Below, piece by piece: positions 24,181-36,100 of a stretch of DNA of 64,000 nt. Both the position numbers and the translations under genes were made by a program. This DNA comes from Manduca sexta. Lineage: Eukaryota > Arthropoda > Insecta > Lepidoptera > Sphingidae. The notes under the pieces were generated by a model. It was given only the letters and a program-made list of their open reading frames with translations, was not told the origin of the DNA and ran no database searches. The stretch's first letter is position 1. Each line of letters opens with the position of its first letter. The DNA lies in contig NC_051118.1 in the NCBI RefSeq assembly GCF_014839805.1, positions 1,860,001 through 1,924,000 of the forward strand. Direction: 5' to 3'.

Positions 24181-24481
24181 TTAATAATAATATGTTTTGT
24201 AATATATCATTGATTTAGTTGCTGTATGAAATACAATAAAATTGTGATAACCGATGTCTGTACTTTATAGATATTGAAGGAAAACTAATATAGGGGTTAA
24301 TTATTAGAGCAACAGCAGCCAAAACAGATTTTTGTCCGTATGTTTGTACACGCATCACACAAAAACAACTGCATGGAATTGAATGCAGCAATCAAGGAAA
24401 TGCCATGGAACTAACTCCAAATATAGGCTCAAATTTATCCCGGAAAACTATATATGAGCAAGTGCTAATATATTATTCATC

Positions 24482-24682
24482 ATCATCATTTCAGCCGGGA
24501 ATAGTCCACTGCTGGATATAGGCCTCCTCCATTGAGTGCCACAGGGGCCGGTTCTGGGCCGCCCTCATCCATCGGACTCCGGCGACCCTCACCAGGTCCT
24601 CGGTCCATCTCGTGAGGCCTTGCCTACGCTGCGTCTTCCGGTTTGTGGTCGCCACTCCAGAACTTTTCTCCAAAATAAATTA
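24482..24682 (-). pseudogene. LINE reverse transcriptase C-terminal remnant
   Basis: Encodes RWTEDLVRVAGVRWMRAA and SMEEAYIQQWT then stop, the conserved end of a CR1/Jockey/RTE-type LINE ORF2. The plus-strand shadow ORF is not real. The trailing (ATC)n on the minus-strand 3' side fits a LINE tail. Confidence 0.7.
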
Positions 24683-25479
24683 TTATTGTATATAAGTTGT
24701 AATATTTTATTTCATTTCCTGACGGTGATGTAAACGAGAATTGACACCGCAACGAAATTCTTGAAAACAAAGAGGTTTTAAAGATGCTTCGTCCATAATT
24801 TTTTGTCATCATTTTTGTTTTAAGTCGTACGGCAATACATTATTTATGCTAATGATATAATTTGTATGTTTAAATACAAGATGGCGCGGCTCTCAAATAA
24901 TTAAAACAATTGTTTTCGCTTAAGATCGTGTACTTGACGACCTTGTGTACATGGAGGTAGATAAACGAATAAGTACCTCGATATTATGAACCACGGTAAA
25001 ACAATTTTCGTTATGTCGAAATTACAAAGTAGTCAATTTATGTTAGAATTTTGCAAAAAAAAAAATTATGTTGATTAGTTGAATGTTAACTAATATTGGT
25101 ATTCTGTCTAGGCGCGTCATTAGCCGTGGCGATTTCCGCTTCCGTTGGTAACTTTGGCTATTCGTCTTCATGTGAAATGCAAGAAATTATGTGCAGTAAC
25201 ATAATGTTTATTTCTCACGTTTTTATAAACAGTAATTTTCAATATCTGTTTCCAAATCAGATTCTAATACAGCTAAATTCAAATGTCAGTTACTAATATC
25301 AAATTATTCGACTTAACCGGAACGTGTATAGTTCCAACACTTATGTATGTTAAAAACAAATACAATTTATTAGTTTTGAGTACACGACGTCATTGTGTAT
25401 TTGAAGTTTTTAGTTGGCACGTAAATGAAGACGAATGAAATTAATGGAAGAAAAACATATTACACACATATATTACGCA

Positions 25480-25722
25480 TTTATCCCCGATGGGGTATGC
25501 AGAGGCGCAACCAGGGCATCCACTTTTCGCTAAGTTTGTTCCGTCCCATTATGTGATAGGGGGCGAAGCTATCCCCATAGGGGCGCAAATTCCAGGTTCG
25601 CGGCTGATACTGAGCTGAAATCCCAAAAATCACTTTGCCCGACCCAGAATTCGAACCCAGAACCTCAGAGCGCTGTCGAACCGCGCATGCAGTACAACCA
25701 CACCGCAGAGGCAGTCTTAGTT
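25480..25722 (-). mobile_element. SINE family B, full length
   Basis: Body as in the other copies, then plus-strand GAATTCGAACCC (B box complement) and AACCACACCGCAGAGGCAG at the head. Confidence 0.75.
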
Positions 25723-26129
25723 GTTATATAATTTTGGATCAGACGATTGAAATCTAAAAATCAAGGGTTGGAATCTAGAAGGAAACATTGAGCATCGAAA
25801 ATTCCGTTTGTGAATTAAAAATTGTTCTATGCGAAGTGTTTACGGAATCGTAATTTTAGTATTTTTTTATATTTAGCATAAGATGAAGATAGAGTTATCA
25901 AGATCCAAATCAGATCATTTGATTAAAATCAAAATATAATCGCTTGATTGTATCACGAGCTGATTTTAATCGTAATCTTGAAATCTTCTGTAATTTCTGA
26001 ATACCGCTAACTTCAATCGAGACACGAGGCTAAGTTCAGACCTATCTCTACGATGTCTTTGATACTGCTTTGATAATTTAAGTATTAATACATTTTGTTT
26101 GGTGCTATTTGTTTTTACACCTATGCAAA

Positions 26130-26278
26130 CTTCGGTATTCAACACAATTATGTCTGTTGGAACGGGATACACACATGCTGATCCCGGAACGCGACACACG
26201 TGGGCCACTATGGCAGGTTTTAACACTTTGTGTACGGTGGTCGCTATCCAGGCGAATATAAAATATATCCTACCATCT
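26130..26278 (+). repeat. Interspersed repeat family D, partial copy
   Basis: GCTGATCCCGGAACGCGACA, GTACGGTGGTCGCTATCCAG and GAATATAAAATATATCCTAC are present; the front half is missing. Confidence 0.65.
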
Positions 26279-26394
26279 ACATAACTAGTGCTAATGCTAT
26301 GATATATCATTATTATACGTAACATAGAGTTTATAAAGGCATCTTGGCTAAAATATACCACCAGCAAATTAATTAAATTTGAATCTAGGTAATA

Positions 26395-26706
26395 TAATAA
26401 TATCAGCCCTGTATTATATACTTGCCCACTGCTGAGCACGGGCCTCCTCTACTACTGAGAGGGATTAGGCCTTAGTCTACCACGCTGGCCTAGTGCGGAT
26501 TGGTAGACTTCACACACCTTCGAAATTCCTATAGAGAACTTCTCAGATGTGCAGGTTTCCTCACGATGTTTTCCTTCACCGTTAAAAGGAACGATAATTT
26601 CACACATGATTTTTTAGAAAAGTCAGAGGTATGTGTCCTTGGGATTTGAACCTGCGGACATTCGTCTCGGCAGTCCGTTCCACACCCAACTAGGCTATCG
26701 CCGCTT
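26395..26706 (-). mobile_element. SINE family A, full length
   Basis: Minus-strand copy very similar to 21,057-21,375; B box complement GGATTTGAACC and A box complement CAACTAGGCTA are intact. Confidence 0.82.
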
Positions 26707-26709
26707 ATA

Positions 26710-29200
26710 GGTAATATACTCAGTTTTAATCATATCCACAGCGTTACCCGTTAGTTTTGAAACCTCGCTGTTTCCAATTTTATCAATGATTGCTGTGTTA
26801 GCCACCGGTCTTAGTCAAGTTCTGTTCTAAGAATTATTTTAAAATAAGTATTCGCAAAATATCTTAGTGATATTTCCGTCTCAGTTCGTGATAACATGCA
26901 ATTTCCTTTCGTGTTTTGCACAATAAATTGTTTCTTGTTGCGTTATTTTAGAGTGTATGGAAACTTTTTGTTAATTATTTGGGTTTCTTTTTTCAAACAC
27001 CCAAAGTTGCCAGCCAGTTCTATTTTGTAGCGGTTTTTGTGGTTTTGTTTTTTTGTTTTTGTAACATCCTTTTTTGACAAAACACAGCGAACCTTTGTCA
27101 TAATTGCAGCCAGTTTTGTGGAGTTGACTGACGAGGAATTGACTAGTTGAAAATTAATTGAAGGTTCTTTAATTAATCGATTATCTCGACGTTATTACTC
27201 ATGGAATAATATTTAATTCGATTTTCCTTAATTCTTAACTTTGCCATTATTTCTTAATCAATATTCTCAAATTTATATTTACTACGCTAATTTTTTAACG
27301 AAGTTTACCTCACATATTAGCTTATGTCTTCCTCTTGTTTTTGTAGGAAATGTTCTTAGTAATAGAAGATAAATATTTACAAAGAAACATAACATTAGTA
27401 CATTACACAAGGTCAGTTATAATTACATATTTCTTATATATAGAAGTTTGAATATAAACATCGGCAACGTTTTGTAAACGGTATTGGTTATATTGGACTT
27501 TTACCTTCATGCCAATCAATAAAAATGTAACCATTAACAACTACAGAACTCAATGTTTAGTTCGTTTCTGCTTTTCTATAACCTATATAGGCACTGCCTA
27601 TCTGACTTATTTTTAGAGCCGCGATTTCCAGCGTCTAATGAAACGAAAAAACAATAAATTCGGAATTAAAATTAAAAGTTGAAGGGAGCCTCGGGGTGGG
27701 TTAGCTGCAGGACCTCTGTTTGTGGCCCTAACCTCTAAACCAACAAAGCATCTTGTTTACCAAATAGTTGAATGATCCCGCCCGGACCCTTGCCTCGTCT
27801 TGTTGTGCTGAGTCTTGTTCGTAATGAGATACACAAATACATGCAAAAATTTTCCGATCATCAAAAGCGATGATCGGCATAATTTTGCCGGCCTGTCTAA
27901 TTGCTTCTTCATGTTCCGACCTAATAATTGCAGCACTTGCTATAAACTAACCATAGGAATATTTTATTATTTTCATAGTTTATTTCACATAATTACCAAC
28001 CGACAATCACCATTGATCTTGACTTCTAAACTATGTGAGGTCAATATGTGGTTTAACGTTATGTAACACTATCATAACATGAAGTTGTTTAAACTGTTTT
28101 TAATTGGAGATTTCGACAAACGAGGTACGTATCGTTCGGTATCATGTAAAAGAAAGCCTCAGATATATACTACGTTTTTATTTGTTATCGCTTAGATCTA
28201 GCAGTGTATAAAGGCTATAGAACCAAGGAGGTCGCCAAGGGGGGGCTGGGACGGGCAGCTGCTCCCCCCTAGAGGTTCTGAAACTCTAATGAATTCACCA
28301 ATTCCATTTCTAATATTCCGTACGCTCAATTATGCTCTGTTCTATGTTATTGTTAAAGCGGGAGAGGGCGAGTGGGTGAGGAACATGTGCTCTCGACTTT
28401 ACCTACAATTCATATTTTTCTCATTCTCCATATCAGCTTGGCGGCAGAAATAGACATTGAGGAGGTACCCTACCCAGGCGGTCTCTCACATGTGACAGAC
28501 CAGAAATATATTGCGGGATTAGGGCAGGAATTACTAGATTCTGTTTGTAATATATTTCATTAGCTGGGTCCCCTTATAGCCAGCAGTTTAACTTATGCCA
28601 GACCTTTTTACCAGATTGCCAGAATAGGGTACTGGTTTTAATACGTGACCTTTGTAATCGGAAGGCTACTTGAAGCGCGAGGTTCGAGCGATTGACCAGG
28701 CTGTCACCCCGAAGACCTTATGGATTGTTGTGATCTTTCTCTACTGCTAAGGACATCTACCATGCCACAATGTGACAGAGTTGCTTGAAGGTAGATGTTA
28801 TTGCTGACTCATGAGAAGTAAATTATTAATTACAAATTAATTAAATTATATCATGTATGTCAATCTGATATGTAGGTAGGTTGAAAACTGTGAAAATTAA
28901 ATTAAGTATATTTTTTAATTGGGTCATAATAATTTAGTAACGAAAAACAACAATTTATATTTTAAATTAAGTAATTTAAAATTTTTATTTAAAATTTCAT
29001 GGCTGTTGATTAGCGTCTCATTTAGAATGCAAGTTTCTAAAGTAGGTTTTAACCGTAGCAGTAAAGGGTCGAAGTATGTCTATGCTCTAGAACGGCACAA
29101 TGACATTTTATCTATGGTAGGTATCATTAGCCGTTCATTCACGGAATGCACTTAACCTACACAATCTAAATTACAAATACCGAAACCGACAAGTCAAACT
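26710..29200. other. No gene recognised
   Basis: Mostly AT-rich unique DNA between a SINE-A copy and the possible first exon at 29.2 kb, with one family-E fragment. It may hold an intron or downstream regulatory DNA of that transcript. Confidence 0.4.
28436..28508 (+). repeat. Interspersed repeat family E, 3' fragment
   Basis: CTTGGCGGCAGAAATAGACA and GGCGGTCTCTCACATGTGA match the 3' end of family E. Confidence 0.55.
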
Positions 29201-29216
29201 AAACTCACCTCCGCAT

Positions 29217-29324
29217 GAGATCGTGTGGTGTGTAGATGTATTACGTCGTTAGAAAAACACAACACTTCTCACTTCAAACCCTTCAGACCACTTGAAACAA
29301 AAAATACACCAAAACTTTTACTGA
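29217..29324 (-). promoter_or_regulatory. Possible first exon with initiator TCAGT and splice donor
   Basis: On the minus strand an ATCAGT initiator-like motif (29,320-29,325) is followed by about 100 bp of unique sequence that ends ATGCGGAG and a strong donor GTGAGT at 29,216. The ATG could start a protein after two codons plus two bases (phase 2), or the exon may be wholly untranslated. The upstream DNA (29,350-29,450) is GC-rich. It lies 3.2 kb downstream of the end of the CCP gene on the same strand. It could belong to the gene whose coding exon is at 8.6 kb, but no link is proven. Confidence 0.35.
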
Positions 29325-30134
29325 TTTGTTAAGCGAAATTCAAATTGGATACATCGAAAAGTAAGACGCGTTTTGGCGCGAAAACTCGTAATCCCACACG
29401 TCATTCACGGGCAGCGGCGGGCGCTCGACTGGATTTTTCAATTCGATTTTCGAATGCTCTCAAGTTGGTGTCACCTTTGTTGAGAGTTATAAAGTTTCAT
29501 TTACATTGAACGTTAATTTCACGCTTTTTCTGTGTCTGTCTAATCGAGCAGGTAATGGATACTGAGTGTATTGTAAAGTAAGCGATTCACGGATCGCAAC
29601 GTCTGTCAATCAAATAATGGACGGGTGTCGTACATTGCGTCATTTGTGTGGCTTGATTAATTACAAAGGTTGAAAAGTTTTGCTTTTTTCCGAGTTAGCA
29701 AATTCAACAATGCTCTTGAATGTAGTTTTTTTACTTGTACTTAAATGGACAATTCTTTAGAGATTAGGGTCCGTTGATATGATGGATAAAAGGTAAGTAA
29801 TAATGTATGAATTTACTCATGTTGTATATTTTGTTTGCCTTTTATCATATTTGCGAAAGTCTGGCGGCATAACACTAAATGATCGTTTTGTTTTCAAGGT
29901 TCACATATGTAGTTAAAATCTAACAAATGTAGATATTAAGTAAAAAGGTTTCAAGTATTCTAGGAAAATACATAACTATTTTGTCTGGTAAGTGAATTAC
30001 AATTATTTGACCTATTCCTTTAGGTATTGTTAGTACTTACAACTAGCAACTATAAATAAGTACTTACTGTATCCAGGCTGCTTGTTTTTAATAGATTTTC
30101 TCAATTTTTTTTTACCCTGAGAATTAAATTATTA

Positions 30135-30368
30135 AGTTAACCAGGGTGGCGTAGTTGTATTACGACTGCAATACTCATATCTTGGGTTCGAATCCCAGCC
30201 CAGGGAAAGTGATATTGGGTTTTTCAGTATCAACCCAGTCTCAAATTTGTGTCCGATATGGCGATAGGCTCTCCCTTTATCATACCCTGGAACGGAATGC
30301 CCTCGGCGGAAATTAGATTCACTAGTTTCGCCTCTGCCTACCTCTTTGGGTATAAAATACGTGTGATA
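30135..30368 (+). mobile_element. SINE family B, full length
   Basis: Plus-strand copy with A box TGGCGTAGTTG and B box GGTTCGAATCC, both exact matches to the Pol III consensus, then AAAGTGATATTGGG and ATGGCGATAGGCTC. The tail is GGGTATAAAATACGTGTG. Confidence 0.8.
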
Positions 30369-30739
30369 TTTAATGGTGTTTTTCCAACAAAGTAAATTTA
30401 GTTTATTTATTTATAAAGATACACTAAACAGATTACTGACAATAATTATCTAAAATTACATTACAGTGGATCTAATGGCTAGTCAGAATCCAAATAAAAG
30501 TGTATACAACTTATTCAAATTAGGTGACACGTACATGTTATTTAGTTACAAAATAATAATAATAAATATAAAATATGTTGGCTAATGTAAGACAGACGAT
30601 GTGGGAGTTGTATTTGACTTGGGTGCTGTGGATAATTAGTTAAAAACTATACCTAATCGAGACACCCGTAGGTGATAATTTTAATTCTGCATAAAAGGTA
30701 ATTTTAATGGCCTCGTGTTTTCCACAGCGGCAATCTATA

Positions 30740-30891
30740 TCTATATTATTATATAAAGCTGAAGAGTTTTTTTGAACGCGCTAACCTCAGGAACTACTGA
30801 TTCGAATTGAGAAATTCTTTTAGTGTTGGATAGCCCATTTATCGGGGAAGGCTATGGGCTATTCGCGGGTGGAGCCGCAAGCAAAAGCTAG
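30740..30891 (+). mobile_element. Short Lep1-like Helitron with one unit
   Basis: Starts TCTATATTATTATATAAAGC after A and ends GCAAAAGCTAG before T. The internal sequence matches one unit of the 4,281-4,893 array, so this is a 152-bp minimal version of the same family. Confidence 0.75.
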
Positions 30892-31189
30892 TAATGTAAT
30901 AAATGCGTAAAAGTTTCATATCTGCACACTAAATATTTTTGGAGAACAATACCTAGACGACGCGAGGAATAGGTAAAGAATATAAATCAATTTTTGAAAA
31001 TCAGCACGGCTTGCTGACTTCTGCAAAATTTGAAGCTTGCAGAACTTGCGGCGATTTGCATGTGTGTTGTCGCCAGTGTAAACGTATCTGGAAGTTCGAG
31101 CGCAAAATATTGCTGTAATAGTTACTCTCAACGGGCGCGTTTTTCTTTTTTTGTTTTGTTACATAAACTCATGTTTGACTTTTACTGGT

Positions 31190-31412
31190 AGGATATATTT
31201 TATATCCGCCCTGATAGCGACCACCACGAGGTGTTAAAACCCGCCATAGTGGCCAACGTAAGTGTGTCACGTTCCGGAATCAGCCTGTGCATATCCGGTT
31301 CCAACAGGCCGGCATAATTGTGTCGACTGCCGAGGGGTAATCATCTCTCGTCAGTCGACTTTCCATTGGACTTACACTTACCATCGGGTGAAGTCACTTT
31401 GCCCATCCCGTT
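31190..31412 (-). repeat. Interspersed repeat family D, near-complete copy
   Basis: Reverse orientation from GGTAGGATATATTTTATATC through GTGTCACGTTCCGGAATCAG and GAGGGGTAATCATCTCTCGT to AAGTCACTTTGCCC. Confidence 0.72.
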
Positions 31413-31419
31413 AAAAAAA

Positions 31420-32500
31420 AAACACATATTATTCATAATTATTTATTAATTCCTTTATTTTTGTGACGGGACAGAATTATTACAAGTGTGTGTAGACGTT
31501 AACGTATACGATTAAAAAGACGCCATGTTTGTTTGTTTGTTTCCTTAATTTAGACGATATGCAAATTTTATTTTGATATGCACATTAACGAACGGTGTTT
31601 AGCTCAAACATAAGTAAGCTTGCTGTACTGTACTAAGCTTATGCTTAGTCATTAATAGTGCAGCACCTTTACAGCAATCATATAATATAATAATCAATTC
31701 AATTAAAATTGTATGTCTGGGATATTTTTCAAAATACATCTATTAATTAATAAGCCATGAACCAATTTTCTAAGCTGAATGAACGTTAAAAATATATTAA
31801 TCAGATTATTTGGAGATGGTTAAGCTCTATGGTATACGACAATTATTTTAGAATGACGAAAAATATAATATTAACATTTCAACCCATATCACAGAGAAAT
31901 ATTAAAGGGCTATTTGATACATTTTGCCGTTGAGCTATATACCGTATCGTGTAGAGACAATGATAAAAAAGTTCCAAACCTTTGTGCGTGATATTAGATA
32001 TGTACTAGCGTACAATTCAAAATTCATTATATTAACTTATCCGGGCGCACTTACTGTGGATAATTGCGTAGCGTTTTTAAAAACGCCGCGTGTGAGTGCA
32101 CCCATTATCTAGCTACAATATATCTACACGAAATTTAAGTACTAACATGAGTATTCTAAACGTTTTCTTTGGCGAAGCGATCGTTTATTTACAATTTTTG
32201 AAAAATTATATTTTATCACAAAATAAAACAGTCTTCGAAGAATTAAAATAACTTAATATAAATAACAAAGGAATGTTCTAACCTATTTAATTTTCTAAAA
32301 GTCTTATCAGTTGTATTTATCAAATCCTCTTTGTTGACATATGTCATAGACAAACCACAAACGCAATCTTGATACTTTAAGTGAAGTTTCCTTAGCCTTG
32401 GTAACATTAGAGTTCTTTATTTGAAATTAATAAACTTCAAGTAAATCAGTTTGGCACGAGAAATTTATATAATTGAAGACTTTTGAAAAAACTATATTTA
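31420..32500. other. No gene seen, downstream of CCP gene
   Basis: AT-rich DNA beyond the candidate poly(A) signal. The 62-codon plus-strand ORF at 31,924-32,112 has no support. Confidence 0.45.
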
Positions 32501-32506
32501 ATACAT

Positions 32507-32516
32507 TTTATTTATT
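32507..32516 (-). terminator. Candidate poly(A) signal of the CCP gene
   Basis: Overlapping AATAAA hexamers on the minus strand, about 370 bp past the stop codon. They are the first canonical hexamers after the stop. The surroundings are AT-rich, so a chance match is possible. Confidence 0.4.
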
Positions 32517-32887
32517 CTTAAATTATATTATTTTTACAGAATTATAGTCACTTGGAAGTTTTGCATATTTCTCATGTAAAAATCGCAGTCTTAGACTGCT
32601 GAAGAATTTTATAAGAAGAATAAGATTGATTCTTAGGAGATTTTTTATGAAGTTCAATTACTTAAAAATAAATATTATCTACATAAAAATAATGCACAGT
32701 TTCATTAACAAATATAACAAATATTAATCCACATAAAATACTCAATTCAAATTTGTCTTTAGACAATCAAATTAGATCAATATTCCAAAAATACAAAATG
32801 TACAAAAACACTAATCAATAAAATAAATAAAAATCACCATAACAAAAAAATAACCAATCTGTGCCATTACCTAAAAACATCCAAAAA

Positions 32888-33182
32888 TTATCTCTCACCA
32901 TCCCTCCTCAAAAGCCTGTTTACTCTAAAGATCCTATTTCTATAATTCTCTATGGGCCCGCGCCGCAACATTCTGGAAACTGCGACGCGCGTCACCGCCG
33001 CCTTGTAGCTCTCTGGCGACAAAATGGCGGGCGTGTCGCGCGTCCGCAAGATGTCGGACGGCATGATGGCGGAGTCCGACAACATGGCGTCAATGTCGGC
33101 ATTCAACATGGCGACCGAGTCGGAAGATGTGTAGTTCGTCATTGGCGTGCATAGTGGTATTGCGTTTGACCATTTTCTGTTC
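32888..33182 (-). CDS. CCP gene last coding exon 28: end of CCP17, C-terminal tail, stop
   Basis: Acceptor TTTTACAG. It encodes NRKWSNAIPLC, closing CCP17, then a Cys-free tail of about 80 residues. The tail begins with an N-Y-T sequon, has a Met/Ala/Ser/Asp-rich part, and ends very basic (IFRVNRLLRRDGER, then TAA). There is no hydrophobic stretch long enough for a membrane anchor or GPI signal. Confidence 0.88.
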
Positions 33183-36100
33183 CTGTAAAACAATATTACG
33201 TGAATACATACATACATTACATCACGCATTTATCCCCGAAGGGGTATGCAGAGGCGCAACTAGGTTACCCACTTTTCGCCAAGTATGTTCCGTCCCATGA
33301 TGTGATAGGGGGCGAGCCTATCGCCATATCGGGCATAAATTCCAGACTCCGGGCTGATACTGAGCAGAAAAAACCCAAATATCACTTTGCTCGACCCGGG
33401 ATTCGAACCCAGGACCTCAGAGCGCTATTGTACCGGACATGCAATACAACTACGCCACCGAGGCATCTATTACGTGAATAGAATAGAAATTAAAAAACTA
33501 AATTCTTGAAGTCATAAAACATAGTCTAGTATTCATACTGCCTATACTGCCGTGCTACGCTCAATAGCGGTATCTCAAAAAAAACAAAATCTTGATTTTT
33601 ATGTCGTCGAATAGCTTAAAGAAATACCCATCCAATGAACTTGCCTTAATAACGGTATCTTGTTTAGAACTTGTTAAAAAGACCTTAAAAGAGTTTTCCT
33701 TATCTCAGTTTTACTTAGAAAACTATAAAACTATATTTACAAAATTTCGATTATCTCCAAATAAGGTTTCCCTGACATATCGCTTTTGCACTTAGCACAG
33801 CAGTATAGATTATTGGGCAGTTTAGAGTTTGAATAGTAATTTGAAATATCTTGCATGTTTCTGGCCTTTTGTCCTTGGCTCAAACGTTTTGTAAATAATA
33901 ATTAGAATGAAATAAAACAAACCGACGAATTAAACAATAATACCTGACGAGACTGTTTTTAATCCGATTATAATGCTTCTGAGTATCTAAGGTTTGGCAT
34001 TGAGCAGTTAATTTGCCCTTCAGACATATAAAGTCGTAATGTCATACGGTCATTTTTTCTAGTTGGACATATCGTCGACATTATGATCAAAATAGGGTCA
34101 ACTTAAAATTTATTTTGAACCCTATTTATTAAACGATAAGGAAGTCGGTGCTATATTAAGTATTTTTAACCGACTTCAAAAAAGGAGGTGGTTCTCAATT
34201 CGATTGTATTTTTTTTTGTTTGTTACCTTATAACTTTTGACTGGGTGAATCGATATTGACGATTCTTTTTTTATTTGAAAGCTGGTGCTTCCCTTGTGGT
34301 CCATTTTCATCATTTCATGTAGTTAGACCCTTGACTTCGGAGATACATCAGAAAACTCTTAAAATGATGTCGTCAACTATAATATCAACGTGTACTGATT
34401 TTTACTAATACCAAAAAGGAAAAAATAAAAACTTTAAAAAAAAATATACCGCCTTAAAAAAATCATTGTTGTTGAACCCTTGTGTAATCTAAAAGTCTGG
34501 ATGCTGTTTAGTGGGAGGTGTAGAGTAGCATAAGCTACTCATCGCGCGATTCAGTTATAAATAACTTAACACCAAAATTCCTGTACTCACTTCAGACACC
34601 TGAGCATGGGAGCTCCTTTCAGCCTGTATCCAGGTTCGCAGGTGAAGGTGACCGTCTCGCCGATCTTGTAGTAAAACTTCACTGAAGACATCCGGCCAGA
34701 TATAGTGGTTCCAGGGTAGGTGCAGGCTTGAGCACCTGGAAGTTAATGTGGTTAGATTTCTAGGTTTCGCGGTGAAGTGACTTTATTGGATCTAATGGTA
34801 TTTTTTGTATACTGAAATGACAATGTGATGGTATGATGAAGATGTCACAAAAAATTAAAGTCACTGCAGTAGGCGGGACATTGTCTCATTGTTTTCTATC
34901 GTCTGTATCATAGTGAGTGGTCTGAAGAATTATTCAATCTTATACCATCGTCACCTTTCCTTTCCAGGGGTATGTACTACAAGATCATCACATAATACAT
35001 GTATTTACTGTTGAATTTCAATCTATTCAGATTGACTGTATTTGTATATAAAAAGTTTCAATTACTTCTCTATCACATGCCGCTACTATAATCTGGTGGG
35101 CCTAATTCTAATGAGTAGTAGTAGTCCTCTCAGTAGTAGAGGAGGCCTGTGCCCAGCAGTGGGACAGTATATAATACAGGGCTGATGATAAAATGATGAA
35201 TTCTAATAAGATGGATCAAATGCTATGCCATAAAGTATTTATAAGAAAAAAAAATCAATGAGTTTTCTATGTATTTGAAAAATGTATTGAATTTACAACT
35301 AAATACTTACAAGTAGGCGGCTTATCACTCCATCTGCCACTGTCCTGGCAGACCAGTATAGGTCTTCCGTGCAGCGTGTGCTCAGGGTTGCAGTGGAATT
35401 GTAGGACATCGCCAGCTCTGTACGGCGCGCGGCCCAGGACGTACCCAGAGGCCGGTGGAGGGAGAGCTGGGCAGGATACCTCTGTGATATCGAAGAGAGT
35501 AGAAACTTGAGTTACAGGTCTTGGACTTTAGACTGCCTGGATCTTATTGGATCAATAAGTGCACAGTAACAACCAAACTAAACTGCCGTATCGATCAAGA
35601 CTGTGTTCTACAACTTGTGTATGGTGGTTGATATACAGACAAATATCTTCTACCAGCAACTACATTGGTCGAATAAATAAAATTCAATACTATGAAAGTT
35701 TCCCCCGCAAAAATATATCAGCCAGAAAATATCATGGTGTCGTTGAAAATGTGGTAGTAATAGTGAGAAATGTGCCAGTAAGGTGTTCTTTGTCAAAGAC
35801 ATACGGGTAAACGAAGATATTTTAATTAAATTTAACATAAGTTATACGTAATATCATAAGGAGGGCATAATCTAGCCACTATAGAGGTTGTCAGAGCCAA
35901 TTATAAAGCTAGATTAGCATATAAACTTTCGGCATGATTAACACCACCTTTCTTCATTAACGGTAAAGTACAGATTGCAGGTAAAGTAAAAGAGATAACA
36001 TTTACCGCAAAACAAATATCAAAATCTTCGAAAAAGTAACTGTAACTGGCTGTTAATGTCAATGAAGGAATGGCCGTAAGACATGGAATAGCGGTGAGGG

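Noticed and set aside
25966..26439. 157-codon minus-strand ORF
   Set aside because: It runs through a family-D repeat and into a SINE-A copy; repeat-derived.
30145..30205. tRNA gene suggested by perfect A and B boxes
   Set aside because: The sequence cannot form a tRNA acceptor stem and is followed by the family-B SINE body.
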